Assembly (NCBI RefSeq): GCF_000006565.2
Contig: NC_031476.1
Coordinates: forward strand, 5,579,900-5,643,899
Direction of reading: 5' to 3'
DNA length: 64,000 nt
Source of the DNA: Toxoplasma gondii ME49
Lineage: Eukaryota; Apicomplexa; Conoidasida; Eucoccidiorida; Sarcocystidae
Shown: one piece after another, positions 46,100 to 57,943 of the stretch
Numbering within the stretch: position 1 is the first letter of the stretch
Layout of the letters: the number at the start of each line of letters is the position of its first letter
Translations under genes and position numbers: made by a program
Notes under the pieces: model-generated
Told to the model about the DNA's origin: nothing
Databases searched by the model: none
Seen by the model: the letters and a program-made list of their open reading frames with translations, nothing else

Positions 46100-48668
46100 A
46101 TGCCGAAGAAGGCAGAGAAGGCGGTGGCGCCTCTCGGGGCGGAGTTGCTCCTGATTGCCGCGTTTAGCGCCTTTGGAACGGTCGTTCGCCAGAGTTTCTT
46201 GTTGTTTACGAAACACACTCCGGGATGGCATTTGTCTCCTCTCCCACTGTTCGACGCGCTGTGGCCGAACTTCGTCGGCAGCGTGCTGTCTTCGCTCTTC
46301 CTTCCTCTTCCCAAGCTGCTAGCCACAGCCGACGAGAGGCGAGGCAAGAAGAGCTGGCGCCAGCTGAAGCGGCACCGAGGGGAGAGAAGGCAAGAGAAAA
46401 GCAGAGAAAATGGGGATGAGGAGGTAGAAGGAAGAGAGACGAAGATCGAGGCCAGCGATGGTCTCCCCTTGCCTCGTGCTTCCTCCTGTGAAAACTTAGA
46501 GAAGGAGATCCCTATGGACGAGGGTAGTGTCGCACATTCTCAGCCTCTGGAGGTAACGGTGGCAGATGGTGTGACCCCGAGTGGACGCGGCCTTCCTGCT
46601 TCGTTGTCACGGCTGCCTCGCCACCCTGTTCGTTCCTTCTGCGCTTCTTCCTGCTCCCGTGAACAAAACGACCGGCGCAAGAAGGAGGAGGAGCATTCAC
46701 GCGACTTTGTCTCTCCCATCCTGGTTGCTCTCCCGGTGGCGTTGTCAAAGGGGTTTTGTGCAAGTCTCACGACGTTCAGCTCGTGGATTCTCGCTCTTCT
46801 CCAGGCTCTCTGGGACGCCTCGGACACGCACGCGGCCCTCTCCTCGTCGGCTTATAGTCGAGGAAACCGCTTCATCTGGGTCGCGCTCTTCGGCATCTCG
46901 ACACCGGTCTTCGCCTTCCACCTCGGCACCGACGCAGGCCTGCTTCTGCAGCGCCTCGTGCTGCACAGGCGGCCGAGACTCTGGACTTTTTCAGATGCTT
47001 TGCGAGAGAGCAGAGAAGCATCACGCGAGGCGAAGCATAGGTACGGGGGGAAAGGAACACTCAAACGGAAAAAGGCGCGAAAACACGAACAAGCGGATGG
47101 AATGGACGCACGTGAAGAGGCTGGGAAGGACCAATGTGAAGGAAATGGAGAGTCTCAAATCTTTTTCTTCCAGCAGCGAAAGGACCAGAGAGGCAGAACA
47201 TCGAGTGCGGACGTAACGGAGAGACATTCTCTCGGCAGCCAATCAAACGGAGGCGCTTTTGGAATTGAGATCCCAGAGGAGATCCGTGGTGACAAAGGGC
47301 GTGAAGTGCACAGAAACCAGCCCCTCTCTGCTGCTCCTGCTCCTTCAGTTCTGGATGTGAATCGTCCTGATGAAAAGAGCGAAGGGGAGGCGAAAGCCAC
47401 GAGCCTCACCGGCCGGAACGCCGGCGCTGTGCTCGCAGACAGGATGTCCCTGGGATATATGCAGTCTAGGCGAAGGCAGGGAGCAGAAGAGATGCGTTGT
47501 TCGAGTTCCAGTGAAGGTGGGGAACTTCTCGGGGTAGCGTGCGAAGTGGTAGTCTGCGAGGCGGCGGGGCAAGAGACGAGAGACGAATGCATGCGACAAA
47601 CGGGGGAACACAAAGTGAAAAGGGGCAGCTCAAACACGCGGAGAACGGGGTGGACAAGGAGAGTGTTTGAACGGGTTGCGGGCTCTAGCAGGGGAGAAAA
47701 GAAAGCCACTCTCGTCGCGGCTCTTGTGGCAGCTGCGGTGTACGCCATTCTCGGGTGTCTCGCGCGATACGACACGGACGCAACGCGACAAAATCTTCTG
47801 TGGTGAGCGGAAAAGCTGACAGGAGTAAACTGAGTTCTGAGAAAAGACAGGCACAAAACAAGTGTTTTGCCCGCCAATAGACAGCAGTTACTCTTACATG
47901 GAAGCAGGCACAGCGGAAACGAACCTTGTCCGTTGACATTCAAAGAACAGGTGAGTTGCGGTCCTGCGATGACGGACGGAAGATAGCTCCTCGCGGATCT
48001 TTTCTCCCTTCCACACTGTACATCACCAGCGGTGACTTGAGCAGCGAATTCTGTTCACTGGCGTGGTGGCTCGAAGAGTGCGAACCAAAAAAGAAGCTAA
48101 CGAATTTTCCGTGCAGGTGGTGCATGTCAGGGTACGGTAGAGCAACAGATATCTTGGTGTACTTTCGCACGTTTCAATGTGTTCCGTCGAAGTGGTAGAT
48201 AGAGCGTTTTTCAGTGTGTTTCATACCCTGAAACACATGGCTTCTGTCTTCTTGCCTCCTTTTTGTGCATTCGTGTCCTCCAGGTATCCTCCAGTTCTGT
48301 CCTTCGTCGGTGCGTGGCTCCGGTACACCCTCTCGTGGCAGCTCGATTTGTACACTCCTTATTTCCCCATGGGGACGTTCCTTAGCAACGTCGTCGCCTC
48401 CGTTCTAGTCGCATATACCGAAATTATTCTGCATCGCGAATATCCGGAGTGTCGAGGTCAGTCTGCGTCGAAGTATGCCAGGTGCACAGACGCCTCGTAC
48501 TTCCTAGTCGAAGCTGTGGTCTATGGAATCTGCAGCAGTCTGAGTACAATGTCAACCTTCGTTGCGGAGTTGTCAATCCTACCGAAAAGATACGCTTACC
48601 GCTATGGCGTGGTTACTCTCATTTGCGCCTTTGGCTTTGCCGCTGTGGTATATGCCAGTCTGAAATGA
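46100..48668 (+). CDS. FEX: Two-domain fluoride channel (CrcB/FEX family)
   Basis: Two exons, 46100-47802 and 48284-48668, GT-AG, split inside a Trp codon, giving 695 residues. FEX/CrcB (Fluc) channels let fluoride leave the cytosol. Eukaryotic forms fuse two four-helix domains through an extra helix, and this layout is visible. Domain 1: AELLLIAAFSAFGTVVRQSF, LWPNFVGSVLSSLF (pore Asn), GFCASLTTFSSWILALL (signature GxLTTFS) and IWVALFGISTPVFAFHLG. Linker helix: VAALVAAAVYAILGCLARYD. Domain 2: LSFVGAWLRYTLSW, MGTFLSNVVASVLVAY, YGICSSLSTMSTFVAEL and VVTLICAFGFAAVVYASLK. Long charged, low-complexity loops (about 140 residues between helices 2 and 3, about 220 before the linker helix) make it far larger than the yeast protein of about 375. 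The signature Phe is kept in domain 1 but replaced by Met in domain 2. The start is the first in-frame ATG; an upstream exon is possible. Confidence 0.85.
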
Positions 48669-49228
48669 ACGCGGAACCTGCGACTTACCTTTTGCCGTGT
48701 TGGCGCGTGTTTCTGACTGGCGTAGTTGCCTGTCTGTTTCCAAATGCATACATCAGCGGGCGCCACTTCCCTAGCCGTGCCCAGACGCACCTTACTATGG
48801 AGCATGAACGGTTCTGTTTTAGATAGAGGCGCGGCTTTGGGGGGCGCTTCGCTCTTTTGCCACACAAGGAACAAAGCGGCTCCGGCGAAGAGTCCAGACA
48901 CGGACAATATCAGCACAGCAACTACGCACCGCTCCGCATCAACTCCACGAATAAAATTCTGTTTTGTTTCATGTCCACTCACGTACAGTGAACCAAACAC
49001 GTCAAACCACCGAGACGAACTGGTAAAGGCTCGTACTATCGTCACGACAGCCGGTGGTTCTTCGGTCATCACCGCCGCACAGAAAGCCATGTTTGAAAGT
49101 CGTACATTCAGTGCTCTCAAGAAATACCGTTGGAAAGCGAGTGCCACGACCGGCAGAAGTGACGCGTGCCACATTTTTCGTTTGATTACATAAGCTTTTT
49201 CTGGGGGCACCTCCGTCCGCGCCGGCAT
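48602..49228 (-). CDS. Possible membrane protein, hypothetical
   Basis: A 208-codon frame with ATG on the complement. It has one clear membrane segment, CVVAVLILSVSGLFAGAALF (about residues 101-120), and a weaker N-terminal hydrophobic stretch (WHASLLPVVALAF). Its last codons overlap the end of the fluoride-channel coding sequence on the opposite strand, so that part is a shadow unless the gene is spliced or ends earlier. No family recognised. It may be a chance frame in the channel's 3' region. Confidence 0.25.
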   Translation of the reverse strand: MPARTEVPPEKAYVIKRKMWHASLLPVVALAFQRYFLRALNVRLSNMAFCAAVMTEEPPAVVTIVRAFTSSSRWFDVFGSLYVSGHETKQNFIRGVDAERCVVAVLILSVSGLFAGAALFLVWQKSEAPPKAAPLSKTEPFMLHSKVRLGTAREVAPADVCIWKQTGNYASQKHAPTRQKVSRRFRVHFRLAYTTAAKPKAQMRVTTP

Positions 49229-50994
49229 TTCCGATCAATTCCTGGCGGGCCGCTGAGGGTTCGAGAATTAGTGGGTAGAAAAGCAACGGAACGAAGAGCT
49301 ACCTTTCCCTGGCTTGCGCTTCGAGTTGAAATAAATAGTATTGGCTTTCGTATGTGAGGATTTAATGCGTTTGGCACACTGGTTACACGGATTCCTAGAG
49401 TTTTTCGTCTCCTGACTCCGGTGGACGTTCTATTTGGATTAGCACGAGCTAAGTGAAGCGCGAACATTCACACGCTTCGACAACTTGGTGATGCACCTTC
49501 TGTGGCGTCTTGCTGCGCTAACTATCTGTCCAGGAACGAACCGTTTCTCTACTCTTTCAGTTCCATTCTGAGTTTACGTTTCTGTTTAAGCTGCACCTGG
49601 TAGACTTCAAGAGTTGACTGAATGCGGCGTAGGGCTACCGGGGTTGATATAGTGACCAGGCGGCACCCATGACAGAGGTTCTTTCTTTCTAGGAAGCAGC
49701 CGCTTCGAAAAAGACTCTCCGTGGATTTCCAGGGGTTTCTTGTGAGACTTTTACTGTAGATTTTTTACTTGAGGCGCCGTGCAACATTCAAAACCACTCC
49801 CGCGCGAGGCACAGGCAAGATACATACATCTCGCGGAGTTTCACGATCCACGCCACAACACGATGCTCAGTTCCACTACAGAAGTGTCGCCTTCTTCCGT
49901 TCTGTCTTCTGTCATTTCGGCCAGTAGATGTTTTTCAGTCCGTGAAGCCTCCGGGGAGGGAAGGGCATTCGAGACGAAGTGTGAGGAGAGCCGTATAGGA
50001 CGCTCGGTGAAAGGTGGTGCGCTCAAGAACTGAGATTTTGATGTACAGTGATTAATTGTTTCCACCTGTTCCTCAAAGTTGTTACTCGCTATGCTCTGAC
50101 GTATAACAAACATAACGGAAAATTGTAAACGTATAGAGATGTAAATATATATATCAACATATGTACACGTATAAAGATATACATATGCGTGCAGTTCACA
50201 TGCATGTGCATGTAGTCATTCGCAGGCGCGATGGGGACACACACAACTGCAAATAACAACCTTTAGTTCAGTTCATGAAAGCCACGACTGCAACCAACAA
50301 TAACGGTTTTTTGGTGAGTGACGCAGGTTCATCACCTTTTATTAGGGCTACAGGCGTGAACCCATTCGAAAACGACCCTGTGACAGAGCGCCCGAAGAGC
50401 GGCTATCTTTTCCTCGGCAGAATCTATCTGTCGTTGTACGTGCAGAGCGGACACGAGGTTTAGCGGTTCTTGTGGTCTTGCATGAATCCACTTTCAAGTG
50501 TTTCGTCTCTTGTCTTTTCTTCTTTCGCCAGACATGCACATTCTAGCGGAATTTCGTGGTTTCATAGTCTCTGACCTGCATCGGCGAGACATTCAAATGT
50601 GCATGCCCCCAATTGCATCGCCGGCCGTTCTCAAAACGCATCGAAATTTCCATCTGTCTACATCGTTTTTCTCCTCTTTTGTCATTTTCCTAGTCTTCAC
50701 ACTCGCCGTTTTCTCCTTTTCTACTTATCTTCTGTAGAAAGTTCTCTACGCCCGTCTTCCCCGTGCTTCTCAACGTCTGCAAATCGACATCCTGCGCGTG
50801 TGTCGACGTTTTCCGCGCAGCAGATCGCCGCACTTTTTTCCTTCTCCGTCAGTGCCGCTATTCCACTCTTACATTGTCCCCCATATCAACCATCTTTATT
50901 TGATTCCCTTTGCTCGTTTCGTTTTTGTTGGTTCCCTTTTTTCACCCGCACTGTCCCATGTTCTCTGTCCCGTTTGTCGCGCTTTGACGCCGCG
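49229..50994. other. Upstream region of the helicase gene
   Basis: No coding region supported. AT-rich sequence with scattered ATAT runs lies around 50130-50190. An inverted WGAGACG motif occurs at 50504-50510, and the last 300 bases are pyrimidine-rich. Presumably promoter and 5' UTR. Confidence 0.5.
50504..50510 (-). promoter_or_regulatory. WGAGACG motif, inverted
   Basis: CGTCTCT on + is AGAGACG on the complement, the Toxoplasma promoter heptamer, which acts in either orientation. It lies about 485 bases before the helicase start codon. A single copy is weak evidence. Confidence 0.25.
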
Positions 50995-53900
50995 ATGTCG
51001 TCGCTCGACCGGCTGGTGGACCTCCACCGGAAGCTGTTGCAGGTTGAGCATGCTGCTGAGACGGAGGAGTTGGAGAGCGCGCTGAAGACGCTGTCTCTGA
51101 CAGAGTTGGAAGCCCAGGGCGTGGTGCTTCCTCGTCTTGTCATTCACCAAGTTCGCAGCGGGCTGTACTCTCGTACCCTCGTGGACTTCTGCACGAAGCG
51201 AGCTGCACAGGTCTTCCAAGAGCGACAAAAGAAGCAGAGCGAACCATCTGAAGAGGCCGCAGCTGCGGCCGCCCTGCTCCCGCCCCAGCACCGGTTCACA
51301 CCCGGAGACATTGTCGGCGTCTTCGAAGGACCGTATGCGCAGCAGACTGCCGGCAGTGCAGGCGCGCTTGCCTCAGGTGTCGTTCACAAAGTGCATGTGC
51401 AGGTCCTCTCGGTCGCCTTCGAAAGCGATGAGTGGCTAGGCAGACCGGAGAGGGCGGACGGCGCCGCTCCGGGCGGGAAGGGGAGACATGAGGATGAGAG
51501 CCGTGGAACCTTCCACCTCGCCCTCATCTCCAGCAGCGTGACGATCGACAGACAGCTCAGAGCGCTCGAGCGCCTGAAGAACTACGCACCAAATGGACCC
51601 GCCCAGACGCTCATCAATCTCTGTTTTGGCAATCAACAGCCTCAGCCCCTGTCTCCCGGACCTCATCTTGCAAAAGAAGCGACAGTGTCACGCGAAGCAG
51701 ACCTCACAGTTGGAACCCACCGTGAAATCTCCGATATCTCTGACTCCTCCTATTGTCCTTCTTCTGTTTCATCTTCGTCTTTTCTTGACTTGTCTGGCTG
51801 CGGTGTTTCGTGGTTCTCTCCCACTCTGACGGAGTCGCAGAAGCGTGCAGTCCTTCTGGGGCTTCGGTCGCGGGACTTGGCGCTGATTCACGGACCCCCA
51901 GGGACGGGGAAGTCGACGGCGCTGCTCGAGCTGCTCCTCCAGCTCGCGAGCCGCGGCGCCCGCGTGCTTGCATGCGCGCCGAGCAACGTTGCCGTCGACA
52001 ACCTCCTGGAGCGCGTAGCTGCGTTCGCGAATGTGAATTCGAATGCCTCCTTGGAAGCCTCGCGTCTGGCAGGGCGACTGCGGAGGTGCGTCCGCCTGGG
52101 ACACCCGGCCCGTGTCGACGAGAACCTCTCCAGGTTCTGTCTCGAGAGTCAGGTCCAGCGCAGCGAAGGCGCCGCGCTCTCTCGAGAGATCCGCCTCGAG
52201 CTCGACCGCAGTCTGGAGATGCTCAGGGACCGGAAGAAGCTCGAGAGACACATGCAGCGCAGGCAAAAGGAGACGCGGGGATCCGGTCCGACAGGGCTCG
52301 GAGAAAGCTCCGCGCTTAGCAGCAGTACGCGGGCGAGCACGTGGAGCCAGGCGAAGCGGGAACTGCGCGAAGAAATCCAAACTCTGAGGAGGGAGCTGCG
52401 CGCCTTCGAGCGAAGGGCCGTCGAGGAAGTGCTCGAGCAGAGTCCGATCGTCTTCGCGACATGCGTCGGCTCAGACAACGAGGCGCTAAAACAGTTCTTC
52501 GCACCCCCCGGGGACGCCAGCGGGAAACCCGGGCGCAGTGGATTCGACGTCGTCGTCATCGACGAAGCCGCACAGGCAAGTCTGAGGCTTCTTCCTCTCT
52601 TCGTGCTTGTCGCAGTTCTGTGGTCTTTTGTTGCGCTTCTATCTTCCTGTGTTTTGGCGTTTGGCCTTTGTTTCCGTTCTGACGTTTTTTCTGTCTCCTG
52701 GCTTGGCTCCGCACTTGCTCTCCGGTCTCTGCAAACGCTGTCTCGTTTGCAGATTCTTTGCCTCACTTTCCTCCCTCGCAGAATGTAGTCCAGAAACTCG
52801 TTTCTAAATTATTCTCTATCAGAGGTTTCACTCCCAGTCGACAATTGTCTCGCCGTTCTGTCTCCAGGCGCTGGAAGCAGTCTGCTGGATTCCCCTGCTG
52901 TACGGCCACCGGGCGGTCCTGGCAGGGGACCACTGCCAGCTGCCGCCGACAATCAAGAGTCGGAAAGCGGAGGATGGCGGCCTGGGCGTGACGCTCTTCG
53001 AGCGGCAAATGCATGCGCAGCATGGGCCTCGCATTTCGCAACTCCTCGACACACAGTTTCGCATGCACCGGAAAATCATGGGCTGGAGCAACGAGCAGTT
53101 CTACCATGGGGCCCTTCGCGCAGCTGACTCCGTGGCTTCTCGGCTCCTCGAGGCCAAGTACCCGCGACTGAAAGACGAAACAGAGCACCGAGGAAAGCGA
53201 GGAGAAGCGGACCTGGGACAAAGAGCAGACTCGAGCCCAGGAAAGCGCGCCGATGGCGAACTGGAGACATTTGCGACGTGCGTCGCACCTCCGTTTCTGT
53301 GGATTGACACGGCAGGCGTCTCCTGGCTCGAGGAAGACAACCAAGAGGAGGACCACAGTCTGCTGCGGCAGGCATCGGCTTCCTCGACCGCGCTGCAACT
53401 GCATGCGTCAAAAAGCAACCGGGGTGAGGCCGCCCTGGTCGTGAAGAGGCTGCAGGATCTCGTGTGGAACTTCGGAGTGAAGCCCGAAGATATATGCATC
53501 ATCACGCCGTACAGACAGCAGGTGCAGCTGCTGCGGCAATACCTGAGAGAGGCGGCCGAGGCGGCACCTGCGCTCGCGTTGGGGAAGAAGGAAGGCGAAG
53601 CGCGGGAGCGCGAGACCGACAGCCTGCGCGCCAGCTTCGCGCACATCCCCGTCAACACTGTGGACGGGTTCCAGGGCAGAGAAGGCGAGGTTGTTGCCAT
53701 CTCTCTGGTCCGCAGCAATAGAAAACATGAAGTCGGATTTCTCAAAGACGTTCGCAGACTCAACGTTGCCGTGACGCGCGCCAAGTGCCATCTTCTCATT
53801 GTCGGGGACTCCGAGACTATCGCCGCTGCAGACAACGAGACAGAAGCAGAGAATGCAGAGGTAGGAGACAGGGGAGGCAAGGAGCCTGGGGGAGGTCAGA

Positions 53901-55210
53901 AGACGGAGGGGGGAGAGGGAAGCGAGCAAGTGGGGGTGCGGTCGGCGAGAGAGATCTTGCGGTCTTTGTTTCACTACGCGAGCGAGAAGGGTGAAGTTCG
54001 GAGCGCCCTGGAGTTCATCGATATCTCGGAAGTCCCGGGGGCCAAAGAGAGAAAGCCGAAAAGCCAGGCGTTGGCGGCAGCGCATGCGGCAAGGACACCG
54101 AGTGAATTTCCGAAGGCGCTGGCAGGCTCTGGGCTGGAGAAATCTGGCAAGGGTCTAAGCAAAGCGGCAGCGAAGAAAAAGAGGCAAGAGCGAAAGAAAC
54201 TGCAGGGTGAAGGCGCGGGGGACGAGGCGGCTGGGAGCCGAGTGGAAGGCAAGGAAGGCCAACGCCGATTCGGAGGCGACCGCGCAAGGGAGAAAGAAGA
54301 GACGGATTCGCTGGAGAAGAAATACCGAAATATCTTGGTGCAGTTTGTGAAGCAAGCCGACCAAGCGGCGCGTCAGTCTCGCTCGTCGCCCTCGTATACC
54401 TTCCCGGCTTCGCTGACAGCCTACGAACGCAAAGTCGTGCACACACTTGCGACTGAGTTGGGACTTTCTCATGTCTCTTTGGGGGAACGTGGAGAGAGGA
54501 AGATCGTCGTGGGTCGCGAGCATAAGGGCGAGGCGCGGGCAGCCTCGGCAGCGACATACGACGAGGCCCTCGTGGGGTCAGCAACTGTGGAAGCTCCAGG
54601 AGGGAGTTCTGGGAGCAGCGAAAGCGACGCGGAAGCAGACGAGCGAAGAAACGCGGAGGGCAGAGTCGTCGAAGGAGAGAGAGAGGCGTGCGATGAAGAC
54701 ACAGAAGTCAGCGAGGAAGAGAAGTCAGTGAAGCCGTATTCTCCGATACGGAAGAAGAAGCCGAAGAAGAAGGGAGAGAAGGAGGCGTTGGAGCCCGAGA
54801 AAAAAGGAGAGGAAGACGACTTCGACGCACTGATAGACAGCCTGTCGAAGGAAGACTGGGCCTGCGGCTCTCCTCGGTGTCAAGCGTCGACGAAAGTGCT
54901 CGGCCGCGTATGTCCGTTCTGTCGAAAACGCTTTTGCTTCTCTCACTCGATGCCGGAGATCCACGGCTGCGGAGATGCGGCTTCGGCGCATGCGCGGAAG
55001 AACTTCAGAGAGTCGGTGACGCGAGAGAGAAGACGAGACGAGGCAGAGAAACGAACTGGGGCTGAGAGTGGAAACTCGATCTTCCTGGGAAAGTCGTACG
55101 CAGGTAATTCCTGGGCCCAGACACAATCTCAGAAGAAACTCCGCGACAAGATTGAGCAGGAGAAAAAAAAACGACTGGCCAAGAAAAAGGGCGAGAGCGC
55201 GAAGAAGTGA
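50995..55210 (+). CDS. IGHMBP2: SF1 helicase of the IGHMBP2 / SMUBP-2 type, R3H and AN1 domains
   Basis: Two exons, 50995-52575 and 52868-55210, joined in phase 0 across a GC-AG intron, giving 1307 residues (human about 990). It is a UPF1-like 5'-3' RNA/DNA helicase; the human protein associates with ribosomes and tRNA. Helicase motifs: I LIHGPPGTGKSTALL (about residue 300), Ia ACAPSNVAVDNLLE, II VVVIDEAAQ (ending 527), III LAGDHCQLPPTIKS, IV LLDTQFRMH, V VNTVDGFQGREGEVVAIS and VI RLNVAVTRAKCHLLIVGD. Near residues 1012-1075 an R3H-like segment (LTAYERKVVHTLATELGLSH) is followed at about 1190-1240 by an AN1-type zinc finger: CGSPRCQ, CPFCRKRFCFSH and the final H-x-C pair (IHGC). This domain order is diagnostic of IGHMBP2. 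Charged spacers account for the extra length. The start is the first ATG that gives MSSLDRLVDLHRKLLQVE. Confidence 0.93.
52576..52867 (+). other. GC-AG intron in the helicase gene
   Basis: The donor reads CACAG/GCAAGT, the known consensus for rare GC-AG introns, and the acceptor CTGTCTCCAG/GCG. Joining them gives DEAAQ-ALEAVCWIPLL in frame, as in all UPF1-like helicases. The nearest GT (four bases on) would shift the frame and destroy the conserved sequence. Confidence 0.85.
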
Positions 55211-57943
55211 ACGAAAAGTGAGGGAAACAAGAGCCTGAGGGAACTTGGAATGCGAGAGTAGGCTCGTAAAACGGTTTGTGCCAGCGCATACAACGCAGCA
55301 GGATGTTGTAGGCAGTCCACGGGGAACAAGCCACCAGTAAATCCGTAAGCTGGAGTCGGAAGGGAGAGCCGTGGTGTGCACATGCAAGAGAGAGGTTTCA
55401 CGAAATCGTTTGTGTTTTTTTTTAATTGCGGCTGAAGGGAGTTGCGGAAAAGTCTGATGCTTGGCAGGTACAGTGAGGAAATGAAGAAGGGCGGGGCAAT
55501 GAAAAGAGAACCAGGCGAGTCTGCCAGAGTTCAGAACCCGGGACCCTGGTCACGGTGACAAGAGGCCAGCAGAACAGAGACGACACAGCTGGGAATCACA
55601 GAACTTGAGAAGCAACCGCGCCAGAGAGACATTGGTATGCAAAGGAAGCGAAAAGGGGGGCGAAGATCGAAACTGAAGAACAGAGGGAAGGCCGCCGGAT
55701 GATAGATTCGGACGCGTGGTTTACGCACTTACTGCCCGTCTCACACGCTTGTTGGCTTCGAAAGCCTAGATTCTAAATACAGAGGAACAGGGAAATGTGG
55801 CGCTCTTGAGGCATCTCAGGACATTACATTTGCGTTGCTGACCAATCGAGTGCACGTCAACAAACTGCTCAGAACGCAGCACGGCTTCGGATGCGTCTCT
55901 CCTGAAACAAGCTGGTTGTGATGCCTCATCGAGACTGCTGTGAAATCTGAGAACTGGAGTGTCAGCCTGGGGCGAAGCGTTAGTTTCGCGCTGGGAAGTC
56001 TTTTTGCACAGTGCTTTGGTGCAAATCTGGCTGAACTGCGAATGATCGAGGGCAGTTGCGCGGGGCTGAACTCACCTCTCAGATGAACGCGAAGAGTAAA
56101 TATGTCTGAATAGGATGTGCATGTGTGCTACCGGCACTGTATCATTTTCTAGGTCCGGTAGTCTTTGGAAGCCCTGTTGGGTTAGCTGTCAGGAATTGTC
56201 CTAGATGAGTAAGGCATGACTCACTAACAGATTTCCGTTGTGGTTCTGTCTTCGCTTTAACACTGCAGAATATGTTTGAAAACCCACTCAGGTATCATGT
56301 GAAGTGGCTTTACGAACTGGTTTACTGGCATGGCTGTATCTGTGTGTGCATTATTTCCGTCAAACCAAAAGGCGTTCTAAACGCGTCCCCAGCTGTCGCC
56401 TCTTCCCAGAAACAGGGTGAACTGGAAGGTCCTTTTGTCCTCAGGTGAGGTCATGTCGATGCTCTTTCATGCTTCTTTCGTAGGAACGCGAGAGTTTTGA
56501 GGGGGATTTCAGCTCTTTACTTTTGGTGAAAGCAATTCTCAAAGACGGGCGTGTGTCGGTTCCGCACGCACTTCGGTTCAACGCTGCCTCCGAAAGAAGC
56601 CGATACAAAAATGCTATCGTTCACACTGGCTTAATTCATATCGAATTACCCCTAAAACGATGTCTCATAAATCGTACGGCCATCGTGCGTTCAGCTTCCC
56701 CTGTTGTTCTTCCGCAACAGCTTCATTGTACGTCGCGTGTCTTCTTTTTCTCGAGTTCCGGTACCTTTTACAGAGTTATGAACTGGTAGTTTGAGTAACT
56801 AGCACCGAATCCAAAGGTACCACAAAATGGGATATGGAAAGTCGATAATACTATTGCTTAAAGGGTTCCACACCTCAGTGTTACGCAATCTCTCTGCACG
56901 TGTTGTTTTTCTTGTGCATAACGGTGGCATCGTGTATCAATACCGTCAGGACGCAGATACTGGCGTTCCCGCCCGACACTACCGCGTATAGCTGCAAATT
57001 CGCCCCTTACGATCAAAAGGGGAACTCGTAGTGAACTGTGGTTTGCGTGCCGCTTTTCCACAGGAACACTCGTGCTGATATACGCCTCTCTTTTGTCGCA
57101 CGCTTGGAGCATCTTGCTGGTCTCTGCGACTGGCTGCGCCTCGCTTGCTTCAGTTCAGCTGGCAACTCAGATGCTATTGCAAGCATGCCCTGTAAGGCGA
57201 TCGAGAAAAATGCACACGTGCTTTGAAGTGTGGCTGACACGCGTCAACACCTCGCTACTCGACGGTTCTGATCGTACACAACGGGAAATCTAAAACTAGC
57301 GCTAAAATTTCCTGTACCATATGAAAGCACTGACGGCGTGGTAAAGAAACCACTTCCTGCACCAGTCGGTTACTTCCGACACGATGAAAAACAGATTTAC
57401 ATGCAAAATAACTGAACATATCGGTCAGTTGCCCACGAAACGTCAGCAGTCACGTCGACGCACTTCTTTATTGACCAAACGCCGTTCAGTAATTTTTCCA
57501 CATACACACAAACGATCGAGTACTACAGAAACTGCCGGCGTTAGCGTCGTGTTAACATGAAAAAAAGTGTACGCAGATATACATATCCAGCTGCGCTTGG
57601 TCCCCTACAGCACGCTGGGAACGCTAAGCTCCTTCCAATCAAAAGGAGCCTCGGAAGCTCTGCAGTCAATCGGCTTCCGAGAGCTCTCTATTATATGTCG
57701 CATGGTGGATCTTCAAGCGGTCGAAATGGAAACCAACTCCAACCCCCGGGAAAACGGAGCCTGACCGTGTCCTACTACGCACCCAATTCTTGCGGTGATC
57801 TAGGTCCGCAAGTTGGTTGGTTCTGGAGGGGCCTTTGCCCGGTATTTATTTGACACTTTAAAGTTCTTTAGCCGCCTCATCTGCTTGCTAGAGTCTGGAA
57901 AAGCTCTCCAATGCCATACCTCCCCACTAGCTGCATCCCTGTA
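55211..57943. other. Spacer between convergent helicase and kinase genes
   Basis: About 2.7 kb, presumably two 3' UTRs plus intergenic DNA. It contains a cytochrome b fragment (56263-56346). Short frames near 56523 and 57557 were not recognised. Confidence 0.5.
56263..56346 (-). pseudogene. Nuclear mitochondrial fragment: cytochrome b (second copy)
   Basis: The complement from 56346 down reads HTDTAMPVNQFVKPLHMIPE then WVFKHILQ. This matches the same cytochrome b segment as the fragment at 32280-32357, around TPLHIVPEWYFL. PEWY is changed to PEWV and the last residues no longer match. The two copies differ at many positions, so they are likely independent or old insertions of the same mitochondrial region. 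Confidence 0.8.

Noticed and set aside
47155..47943. 262-codon frame on - across the fluoride channel gene
   Set aside because: Antisense shadow of a low-complexity loop, rich in Ser, Phe and Cys. The + strand carries the recognisable family motifs.
47909..47957. Possible extra exon between the two fluoride channel exons
   Set aside because: An acceptor-like GAAGCAG and a donor-like AACAG/GTGAGT flank it, but including it breaks the phase to the exon at 48284. Direct joining gives an uninterrupted frame.
57557..57853. Short frames and unusual sequence just downstream of the kinase gene
   Set aside because: Considered as another mitochondrial fragment or rRNA piece, but no conserved motif could be recognised by eye.
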